From NCBI GenBank assembly GCA_002422265.1, contig DIUB01000068.1, forward strand, positions 1-5,076: a stretch of 5,076 nucleotides of DNA, given 5' to 3'. The notes below the pieces were generated by a model. The model saw nothing but the letters and a program-made list of their open reading frames with translations. It did no database searches and was not told the origin of the DNA. The DNA comes from Geobacter sp. UBA6169. GTDB taxonomy: Bacteria > Desulfobacterota > Desulfuromonadia > Geobacterales > Pseudopelobacteraceae. The position numbers were made by a program, and so were the translations under genes. Shown here one piece after another: positions 1 through 5,076 of the stretch. Every line of letters begins with the position of its first letter. The stretch's first letter is position 1.

Positions 1-1163
1 GCGATGAGCTGCTGGTGCAGGTGGCCAGGCGGCTGGAGTCGCTGGTGCGCGCGGGTGACACCCTCTCGCGCCAGGGCGGTGACGAATTCGTGCTGGTGCT
101 GCCGGGGTGCGGCGCTGACGAGGCGCGCGGCGTGGCCCACAAACTGGTGGAGCACAACACCCGCAGCTTCACCGTGGGTGGGCACGACATGGTGGTGACG
201 CTGTCGGTGGGCATTGCCCTGTTTCCCACCGACGGGGCCGACTTTGAAGCCCTCTCCAAAAGCGCCGATGTGGCGATGTACCGCGCCAAAGAAGAGGGGC
301 GCAACACCTTCCGCTTCTTCACGCCCGACATGCAATCGCGCTCGGGGCGCACCCTCATGCTCGAAAACTCGCTGCGCACCGCCATGGACCGTGGCGAGCT
401 GGAGCTGGTGTACCAGCCCCAAACCTCGCTGGCCAATGGCGCGCTGGTGGGCGTCGAGGCGCTGCTGCGCTGGCGCCACCCCGAGCTGGGCATGGTGTCA
501 CCCGTGGAATTCATTCCGATGGCCGAGTCAAGCGGCCAGATTCTGCGCATTGGCGAGTGGGTGCTGCGCACGGCCGCCCGCCAGGTCAAACAGTGGATGG
601 ACGAAGGACTGGACGCCATCACCCTGGCGGTGAACCTGTCGGCGGTGCAGTTTCGCGACCCTGGCCTGGCCGCCATGGTGGCGCGGGTGCTGCACGACAC
701 CGGGCTGCCGCCCACCTGTCTGGAGCTGGAGCTGACCGAAAGCGCCGCCATGGGCGACCCGCTGGGTGCGGTGGTGGCCATGGACGAAATCAGCGCCCTG
801 CGGGTGGCCATGTCGATTGACGACTTCGGCACCGGCTACTCGTCGCTGTCACACCTGAAGCACTTCCCGATCGACCGGCTCAAGATCGACCGCTCCTTTG
901 TCCGTCATGTCACCCGTGACCAGAACGATGCCACCATTGCCGAAGCGATCATCGCCCTGGCCCACAGCATGCAGCTGTCGGTGGTGGCCGAAGGGATTGA
1001 GCATGATGAGCAGATGCAGTTCATGTCCAACCGCCGCTGTGACATCATGCAGGGCTACTACCTCTCACGACCGGTGTCGGCAGCTGAATTCGGTGATTTT
1101 CTGAAGAAACTGCACGACCATGACGGCAGCGCACACGGCATGCTGGGGGAAAGGGAAGGATAG
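1..1163 (+). CDS. GGDEF-EAL domain protein, 5' truncated by the window edge
   Basis: This is the C-terminal part of a bifunctional cyclic-di-GMP enzyme. GGDEF domains make c-di-GMP from two GTP and EAL domains hydrolyse it to pGpG. In-frame codons run from position 3, so the true start lies upstream; the GTG at 15 is an internal Val codon. Counting from that codon, an RAGD inhibitory I-site (residues 12-15) lies five residues before an intact GGDEF (21-25, bases 75-89). The EAL domain spans about 128-365. It has EAL (148-150), NLS (N207), the ELTES stretch (E239, E242), DDFGTGYSS (269-277), LKIDRSF (K290), AEGIE (E326) and QGYYLSRP (346-353). All EAL residues I expect for metal binding and catalysis are present, so phosphodiesterase activity is likely; the GGDEF core also looks competent. 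The part of the GGDEF domain before the GGDEF loop, and any sensor domain, are not visible. GC is about 65%, clearly above the other genes, and the style resembles beta-proteobacterial homologues. The gene ends in TAG and converges on the next gene. Confidence 0.95.
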   Translation, partial: DELLVQVARRLESLVRAGDTLSRQGGDEFVLVLPGCGADEARGVAHKLVEHNTRSFTVGGHDMVVTLSVGIALFPTDGADFEALSKSADVAMYRAKEEGRNTFRFFTPDMQSRSGRTLMLENSLRTAMDRGELELVYQPQTSLANGALVGVEALLRWRHPELGMVSPVEFIPMAESSGQILRIGEWVLRTAARQVKQWMDEGLDAITLAVNLSAVQFRDPGLAAMVARVLHDTGLPPTCLELELTESAAMGDPLGAVVAMDEISALRVAMSIDDFGTGYSSLSHLKHFPIDRLKIDRSFVRHVTRDQNDATIAEAIIALAHSMQLSVVAEGIEHDEQMQFMSNRRCDIMQGYYLSRPVSAAEFGDFLKKLHDHDGSAHGMLGEREG

Positions 1164-1192
1164 GGTCAAGGGGCAAGGGTCAAGGGGCAAGG
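1163..1192. repeat. G-rich tandem repeat in the convergent intergenic gap
   Basis: Two perfect copies of a 14-bp unit (1163-1176 and 1177-1190) are followed by GG. Each unit is two near-identical heptamers, GGGTCAA then GGGGCAA, so the block is four heptamers. The first copy begins on the last base of the GGDEF-EAL stop codon. With GGGGG at 1145-1149 and GGG at 1153-1155 just upstream, the + strand carries six runs of three or more G with loops of 3, 7, 4, 3 and 4 nt, which fits the usual G-quadruplex pattern. The gap (1164-1202) has no stem plus T-run, so I see no intrinsic terminator for either converging gene. Confidence 0.85.
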
Positions 1193-1202
1193 ACGAGCTG
1201 AA

Positions 1203-3041
1203 CTACCCCGCCTGTCTGATCTGATACATCTCTTCCGGATCAAGGTTATGCTGCTCGTAGTACTCCCGCTCAAGCTCCTCCACATAAAACCGGTCAAGGC
1301 CGGCATTCTGCAGAAAATCCTCCCGCAGGGCCACGTTTTTCTCGGCAATGATGGTGGGCAACAGTGACTGCAGATACACCGCCTCTTTCTGGATTACGGC
1401 AATGGTATCCCTAAAGAGTTGTTCCGGCAGCTCAGCCTCCAGTTTTTTACGCGCCTTCAGCTCTTCAAGCACCTCACGCCACAACGCGTCCTGCTCGGCC
1501 CTGGTGCCGTAGCTGGAATAGAAATGACGGATCCGGTGCCGCACCAGTTCAAGCACCATCAGAAACATCCGCTCTTCCCGGTCAACATCAAGCAACCTGG
1601 CCAGCAGCTCTTCAACATCCTGCTGTCCACGCTGTACGGCTGCCAGCCCTTCCTGCAGCAGCTGCATCTTGACCCTGCCGAACTTGCCCAGGTACGGATT
1701 TTCAAACAACTCCTGCACAAACAGCTCATCAAAGCAGCCGGGCTGCAGATTCTCAAAGGCTACCCGGTGTTCCAGCAGGCCGCGCAGCATCTCTTCCGTA
1801 ATCCTGACGTTTTCCATAAAGGCCAGCTGGCCGATCAGGGAAAGGCTGCTGTCAAGGCGGTCGAGGTAGGTAATGATATAGGAAAAACCTTCCAGCAGGG
1901 CCGGATCAGCGCCATCGCGGATCTTCTCGTCGCAGTCACGGCTGAAATCAAGCATCAGCTGATCAAACTGGTGATCCCGGGCAGTCATGGCCCACTTTTT
2001 GGCCTTGATCAGGGTCAGCAGGTCATCCCGGTTCAACGAGCTGTCGATCCCCTGCCGCTGCAGAAAAAATCCCTCCAGTATCTGACGGGTCTGGGCGATA
2101 TAATCCGCCTCTTCATCCGCCACCCGCAGGTTATGCCCCTTTTTGAGCAGATCATCCAGGGTAGCAAACAGGGCGCCGGGGATCTTGTTGCGGACCGACA
2201 GCGCCTTGAGGCGGTTCAGTCGGGCATTCTCCAGTCGGCTGATCTCCCCGCCTACCGTACAGTTGATCAGAATACTGCGGTACTCATCAACAATCTGCCG
2301 GTTCAGCGGGTGCCGGTACATCACGTCGATCCGCATCCGCTCCTGCTGGTAGCGGTCAATCTGATGGGTGGCTGCCAGCTGCATCAGCCGGGCAAAATCG
2401 TCATCCGGAATCTTCTTGGATCTGAAGTAGAGTGCCTTGAACAGGTCGCGGTAGGCCTTGTGCGGGGCATGAACCAGTTTGATCAGAAACAGCTGCGCCG
2501 CTGAATCCTGCAGCAGGGGGTACAGCTCATCCACCAGAAGATCATCCCGCTCTTCCCCCACTGCTGTGGTCCGTTTCAGCGGCTTTCCCAAAAGCCGCAC
2601 CAGTTCCTGCTGCTGCCCGGCCAGCTTACGAGGAAACTGGGGAGAATGTACAAAAAAGAAGTAGTTACAGACCGCATGGCCTTCAAGAAACACCTCAGTG
2701 TATGAGCGCTGGGCGTCTGTCTGCTCTCGAAACTGCAGGGCACCGCCTCCTTCCAGGCAGGCACCGTTCATCACCAGCCGGTTGATGATCTCCGGTTTGG
2801 TCAGATCAGTGGCCGGCTGCTCCACCCCGAACATATACTCGCAGAAATGGCCGCCGTTTCCCTCAAACTGAATCCCCTGGGAGCCGATCGAAAACTGGTT
2901 GCCGGGTGAAAAGACCCGCAGCTCGTCAGCTTCCTGTACGATGTTGAAGAAATAGCGCTGGTAGGCGTCACTGCCTGCCACCAGCACAAAATACTCCACA
3001 CCGTTTGCCAGCTGGCCATGGAGGCGTATGTCCTTCTGCAT
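1203..3041 (-). CDS. Large conserved hypothetical protein (possibly the TIGR04442 family)
   Basis: This is a 612-residue protein of unknown function. From memory it resembles the uncharacterised family labelled TIGR04442 in Geobacter-type genomes; I could not check this. The start is ATG at 3041, supported by AGGAGG four bases upstream. I see no signal peptide or convincing membrane segment, so it is probably cytoplasmic. Residues 1-135 look like a mixed beta-rich domain with many Gly and aromatic residues, including a GNGGHFCEYMFG stretch (61-72). The rest looks mostly helical and highly charged, with long amphipathic segments at about 180-330 and 400-600. The C-terminus is acidic and Tyr-rich (about 583-612). 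Cysteines are scattered (67, 95, 125, 261, 370, 436) with no CxxC metal motif, and I found no Walker, HD or helix-turn-helix signature. It lies 14 bp after the PhnP-like gene on the same strand, so the two are probably co-transcribed. The reading frame is intact. Confidence 0.9.
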   Translation of the reverse strand: MQKDIRLHGQLANGVEYFVLVAGSDAYQRYFFNIVQEADELRVFSPGNQFSIGSQGIQFEGNGGHFCEYMFGVEQPATDLTKPEIINRLVMNGACLEGGGALQFREQTDAQRSYTEVFLEGHAVCNYFFFVHSPQFPRKLAGQQQELVRLLGKPLKRTTAVGEERDDLLVDELYPLLQDSAAQLFLIKLVHAPHKAYRDLFKALYFRSKKIPDDDFARLMQLAATHQIDRYQQERMRIDVMYRHPLNRQIVDEYRSILINCTVGGEISRLENARLNRLKALSVRNKIPGALFATLDDLLKKGHNLRVADEEADYIAQTRQILEGFFLQRQGIDSSLNRDDLLTLIKAKKWAMTARDHQFDQLMLDFSRDCDEKIRDGADPALLEGFSYIITYLDRLDSSLSLIGQLAFMENVRITEEMLRGLLEHRVAFENLQPGCFDELFVQELFENPYLGKFGRVKMQLLQEGLAAVQRGQQDVEELLARLLDVDREERMFLMVLELVRHRIRHFYSSYGTRAEQDALWREVLEELKARKKLEAELPEQLFRDTIAVIQKEAVYLQSLLPTIIAEKNVALREDFLQNAGLDRFYVEELEREYYEQHNLDPEEMYQIRQAG

Positions 3042-3045
3042 AAAA

Positions 3046-3051
3046 CCTCCT
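3046..3051 (-). promoter_or_regulatory. Shine-Dalgarno site of the hypothetical-protein gene
   Basis: The - strand reads AGGAGG, then TTTT, then the ATG at 3041, which is a near-perfect ribosome site with slightly short spacing. It fixes the start of the 612-residue protein. It lies within the 14-bp gap after the upstream gene's stop codon (3058-3056), as expected for an operon-internal gene. It contrasts with the two outer genes, which lack any such site. Confidence 0.9.
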
Positions 3052-3055
3052 GCCC

Positions 3056-3811
3056 CTACAAATCAATCACCATACCATCGTACGCAAACTCAACCCCTTG
3101 CGGCAACCGCTGCTGCTCACGATGCAGCACCTCATGGGTCAGATGGGTCAGAATCGTCCGGGCTGCCTGTAACGGGCCGACCGCATCAATGGCACCGAAG
3201 ATATTGAAGTGAGAAGCATGGGATGTCCAGCGCAACCCGTCAATCACCACTGTAACAACTCCCTGCAACAATGCAAGCGATGCAGGGGAAATACCGTTAC
3301 AATCGGTCAGGTAGGCAAACGGACCGATACGGTAGCCGCAGGTGGTGCCGCTGCCATGCTGCAGCGGTATCGGTATCACCTGCAGACCGAACAGCTCAAA
3401 CGGTCCTTCAATGGCGTTGGGATCAAGCAGCGGGGGGTGGGTTGACTGATCATCACGGTGAAAAATGTAGCCGAACCCCTGTAGCAGACGTTCCAGGGTT
3501 GCCGGGCAGGCATGGCAGGGAATGCGCCGCTTGTGCATGAAGTAAAACCCGCGCAGGTCGTCAATCCCGTTGACATGGTCGGCATGGGCATGGGTAAACA
3601 GCACCGCATCAATCTGCTGCACCGCCTCCCGCAACATCTGGCTGCGCAGGTCGGTGGAGCAATCCACCAGGATGTTCTTGCCGGCATGGCTGATCAGGAG
3701 TGAGGCGCGACTACGCCGGTCGCGCGGGTCGGTCGAGCAGCAGACCGGACAGCTGCAGCCAACCATCGGTACCCCGGTAGAGGTACCGCTGCCAAGGATG
3801 GTAATCTTCAT
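3056..3811 (-). CDS. PhnP-like metallo-beta-lactamase-fold hydrolase
   Basis: This 251-residue protein is a COG1235 (PhnP-type) metallohydrolase. Characterised PhnP is a cyclic phosphodiesterase with a dinuclear metal centre; the substrate here is unknown. The N-terminal GSGTSTGVP strand/loop (7-15) is followed by a CxCxxC cluster (C19, C21, C24) that, with H226, matches the structural zinc site of PhnP. The active site has HAHADH (H74, H76, D78, H79), H152, D170 and H223; H201 aligns with the catalytic His of PhnP. The C-terminus LPQGVEFAYDGM (236-247) is typical of the family. All metal ligands are present, so it should be active. I chose ATG at 3811 because the conserved first strand begins there; the open frame continues upstream but that part resembles no family sequence and overlaps the glycosyltransferase. 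No Shine-Dalgarno is visible. No phosphonate genes are nearby, so I do not assign the name phnP. It is the first gene of a likely two-gene operon. Confidence 0.93.
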   Translation of the reverse strand: MKITILGSGTSTGVPMVGCSCPVCCSTDPRDRRSRASLLISHAGKNILVDCSTDLRSQMLREAVQQIDAVLFTHAHADHVNGIDDLRGFYFMHKRRIPCHACPATLERLLQGFGYIFHRDDQSTHPPLLDPNAIEGPFELFGLQVIPIPLQHGSGTTCGYRIGPFAYLTDCNGISPASLALLQGVVTVVIDGLRWTSHASHFNIFGAIDAVGPLQAARTILTHLTHEVLHREQQRLPQGVEFAYDGMVIDL

Positions 3812-3819
3812 GGCAGAGC

Positions 3820-3848
3820 AGCATACCAGAGGGGTAAGAGGCAGGCAA
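3820..3848 (-). promoter_or_regulatory. Candidate sigma70-type promoter of the hydrolase operon
   Basis: The - strand reads TTGCCT (3848-3843), a 17-nt spacer (3842-3826), then TATGCT (3825-3820). Each box matches four of six consensus bases and the spacer is ideal. The -10 box ends 8 nt before the ATG at 3811, so initiation at the usual distance would leave a leader of only about 0-3 nt. The lack of a Shine-Dalgarno for this gene fits. Prediction by eye only. Confidence 0.45.
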
Positions 3849-3882
3849 GGCGCTTTTCCCAAGACGCTTTTCCCCCTTGCCT
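3843..3882. repeat. Inverted repeat carrying both divergent -35 boxes
   Basis: AGGCAAGG (3843-3850) and CCTTGCCT (3875-3882) form an 8-bp perfect dyad around a 24-nt centre. Each arm contains the predicted TTGCCT -35 box of one of the two divergent promoters. The dyad could be an operator acting on both directions, or simply reflect two promoters of the same sequence placed back to back. There is no T-run, so it does not look like a terminator. Confidence 0.6.
3851..3874. repeat. Direct repeat between the divergent promoters
   Basis: CGCTTTTCCC occurs at 3851-3860 and again at 3865-3874, a 14-bp period, lying between the two -35 boxes. This is a natural place for a regulator acting on both promoters. 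I do not recognise the motif as a known binding site. The other non-coding bases of 3812-3911 are promoter parts and spacers. Confidence 0.6.
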
Positions 3883-3905
3883 CAACAGACAGCACTTGCC
3901 ATAAT
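3877..3905 (+). promoter_or_regulatory. Candidate sigma70-type promoter of the glycosyltransferase
   Basis: TTGCCT (3877-3882), a 17-nt spacer (3883-3899), then CATAAT (3900-3905). The -35 matches four of six consensus bases and the -10 five of six. Transcription starting about 7 nt after the -10 box would fall at or next to the A of the ATG at 3912, predicting a leaderless mRNA. Prediction by eye, strengthened by the absence of a Shine-Dalgarno. Confidence 0.55.
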
Positions 3906-3911
3906 GTGCCC

Positions 3912-4922
3912 ATGTTTTGCGCACTCTTCTGTCCATTCAGCCAGGGCCCCACCCGGGGCAACATCACCAGCGTCCAGCGGATTGCCAAACAGCTGCAGCT
4001 GCAGGGCTGCCGGGTACAGCTGATTCCCCTTGATACAGCAGACCGGGAGCAGCAGCTCAATCAACTGGTGCACGACCCGCCCGACCTGCTGCACGCCTTC
4101 CATGCCCACTATGCCGGACCTGCCGCCCGTGCCGCAGCTGCGGGGCTTGGCCGCCCCTATCTGATCACCCTTACCGGCAGTGACCTGTTTGACCCTGCCC
4201 TGCGTGACCATGTCGACACCCGGCAGGCATTGGCCGATGCAGCAGCGGTGATCTGTTTTGACCCGTTGGTGGCCCAACAGGCCCTGGCCCACTTTCCTTG
4301 TCTCCAGCAGAAGTTGCAGATCATTCCCCAAGGGGTGGAACCGTTCGCACCGGCCCCGGCATGGCCGCGCAACAGTGCCGATTTTGTGATCCTGCTGCCG
4401 GCAGCCCTCAGACCGGTCAAGGGGATTATCCAGGCCATTGAACAGCTGACTCCCCTGGCAGTCGAGCAGCCCCGGCTGCAACTCTGGATTGCCGGAGGCG
4501 CGATTGATAAGGACTACGCTGCCCAGATACAGGCCGCAGCGGCGTTGCATCCCTGGATCACCCTGCTGGGCGAGGTGCCCTACACGCAGATGGGGTCCGT
4601 CTATGCAGCAGCAGATCTGGTACTGAACAGCTCACTTTTTGAAGGGGGCATGGCCAATGCCCTGCTTGAGGCCATGGTAATGGGAAAGGCGGTGGTAGCA
4701 GCCGACATTCCAGGCAACCGCTCACTGATCCGGCAGGGGGAAACCGGGTGGCTCTACAGTAATGGCGATGAACTGCGCCGACTGGTCAGACTTCTAAGAG
4801 AACAGCCCGACCAGCTTCTTCGCACTGGCCGGGCTGCACAAGAGTTCGTCGTACGGCACTGCGCTCCGGATCAGGAGGCTGCTGCTCTGCTGCGGCTGTA
4901 TCGGCAGATCAGCGGCGGGTAA
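3912..4922 (+). CDS. GT-B glycosyltransferase (GT4 type, GLT1D1/SenB-like)
   Basis: This 336-residue protein has the two-Rossmann-domain layout of retaining GT4 glycosyltransferases, which move a sugar from a nucleotide-sugar donor to an acceptor. The N-terminal half has a GPTRGN loop (12-17) and TLTGSDLF (86-93). The C-terminal half has LRPVKG (166-171, with R167 and K170 expected at the donor phosphates), LLGEVPY, and LFEGGMANALLEAM followed by ADIPGNR. The paired glutamates are E244 and E253, eight residues apart instead of the usual seven. The closest resemblances I can name are animal GLT1D1 and the selenosugar synthase SenB, but no selenium genes are nearby, so donor and acceptor are unknown. 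No signal peptide or membrane segment is seen; likely cytoplasmic. I chose ATG 3912 because family-like sequence begins there; GTG at 3906 is possible. The open frame extends left to 3570, but that part is antisense to the hydrolase. No Shine-Dalgarno is visible. Confidence 0.92.
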   Translation: MFCALFCPFSQGPTRGNITSVQRIAKQLQLQGCRVQLIPLDTADREQQLNQLVHDPPDLLHAFHAHYAGPAARAAAAGLGRPYLITLTGSDLFDPALRDHVDTRQALADAAAVICFDPLVAQQALAHFPCLQQKLQIIPQGVEPFAPAPAWPRNSADFVILLPAALRPVKGIIQAIEQLTPLAVEQPRLQLWIAGGAIDKDYAAQIQAAAALHPWITLLGEVPYTQMGSVYAAADLVLNSSLFEGGMANALLEAMVMGKAVVAADIPGNRSLIRQGETGWLYSNGDELRRLVRLLREQPDQLLRTGRAAQEFVVRHCAPDQEAAALLRLYRQISGG

Positions 4923-4972
4923 CCAGAGCAGGAACTCTCACACAACGCCACTACGCCCGCAACAAAAACCTG

Positions 4973-5056
4973 CCCCCCCTCCCGGCCTCCCCCCGCTGGG
5001 GGGAGGAGTACCAGCTTGTCTCCCTCCCCAGGAGGGGGATGGTCGGGGAGGGGGGG
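4973..5056. repeat. G/C-rich palindromic element, possible three-way junction
   Basis: This lies 50 bp after the glycosyltransferase stop; nothing else is evident in 4923-5076. An 11-bp perfect outer stem pairs 4973-4983 (seven C, T, three C) with 5046-5056, and it extends by a G.T and a T-A pair. Inside are two hairpins. 4986-4994 pairs with 4998-5006 (9 bp perfect, GCT loop). 5020-5027 pairs with 5031-5038 (8 bp with one G.T, CCA loop). The layout resembles dispersed REP-type intergenic palindromes. It may end or stabilise the upstream mRNA, but it has no T-run, so it is not a classical intrinsic terminator. Confidence 0.75.
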
Positions 5057-5076
5057 TAAGCAGTCACCGCCCCATC

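Noticed and set aside
781..1140. Drop in GC inside the GGDEF-EAL gene (about 68% before 780, about 59% after), suggesting a recombination point in the EAL domain
   Set aside because: Third-position GC falls only slightly. The later part is rich in Ile, Asp, Lys, Phe, Met and Gln, so amino-acid content explains most of the drop.
1163..1192. Possible CRISPR or other array
   Set aside because: The units are contiguous 14-mers with no spacers and only two copies.
1419..2504. Open frame of 361 codons on the + strand opposite the large hypothetical protein
   Set aside because: It is wholly antisense to a well-supported gene, is rich in Gln, Leu and His as expected from the complement of the real frame, has no ribosome site and resembles no family.
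3056..3811. Assignment as phnP of a phosphonate C-P lyase operon
   Set aside because: No other phn genes are present and the wider PhnP-like family is found outside phosphonate pathways, so only the family name is justified.
3570..3911. N-terminal extension of the glycosyltransferase frame, about 114 codons
   Set aside because: Most of it is antisense to the hydrolase gene and the rest covers the promoter region. Family-like sequence begins only at the Met of 3912.
3812..4060. N-terminal extension of the PhnP-like frame, 83 codons
   Set aside because: The conserved MKITILGSGTSTGVP start is at 3811. The extension overlaps the divergent glycosyltransferase gene and shows no conserved pattern.
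3882..4550. Open frame of 222 codons on the - strand inside the glycosyltransferase
   Set aside because: It is antisense to a clear GT4 gene and its translation shows no domain motifs.
3912..4922. Assignment as the selenoneine pathway enzyme SenB
   Set aside because: The motif layout is similar, but no senA- or senC-like gene is in the window and the resemblance to GLT1D1-type enzymes is at least as good.

Overview
The window holds four protein-coding genes and no RNA genes, CRISPR array or transposase. From gene content and sequence style I infer a Geobacter/Trichlorobacter-type bacterium (Desulfuromonadota). The 612-residue conserved hypothetical protein and the PhnP-like hydrolase resemble proteins I know from that group, but this is recognition from memory and not a database result. 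Hand-counted GC is about 65% across the first gene and roughly 57% in sampled lines of the rest.

Layout. (1) From the left edge to 1163 on the + strand is the 3' part of a GGDEF-EAL cyclic-di-GMP protein; its beginning and any sensor domain lie outside the window. (2) It converges on the next gene across a 39-bp gap carrying a G-rich 14-bp tandem repeat. (3) On the - strand, a PhnP-like metallo-beta-lactamase-fold hydrolase (3811 to 3056) is followed after 14 bp by the large uncharacterised protein (3041 to 1203), which has a strong AGGAGG ribosome site. These two look like an operon. (4) About 100 bp separates the hydrolase from a divergently transcribed GT-B glycosyltransferase (3912 to 4922, +). 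(5) The right end is non-coding and contains an 84-nt G/C-rich palindromic element that can fold as a three-way junction.

The most interesting part is the divergent region 3812-3911. Each strand carries a sigma70-like promoter of the form TTGCCT-N17-(-10 box). The two -35 boxes are the arms of one inverted repeat, and a 14-bp-period direct repeat lies between them. Each -10 box ends so close to its start codon that both mRNAs would be leaderless or nearly so. Neither start has a Shine-Dalgarno sequence, whereas the operon-internal gene has an excellent one. The hydrolase/hypothetical operon and the glycosyltransferase may therefore be controlled together. What they do jointly cannot be read from the sequence.
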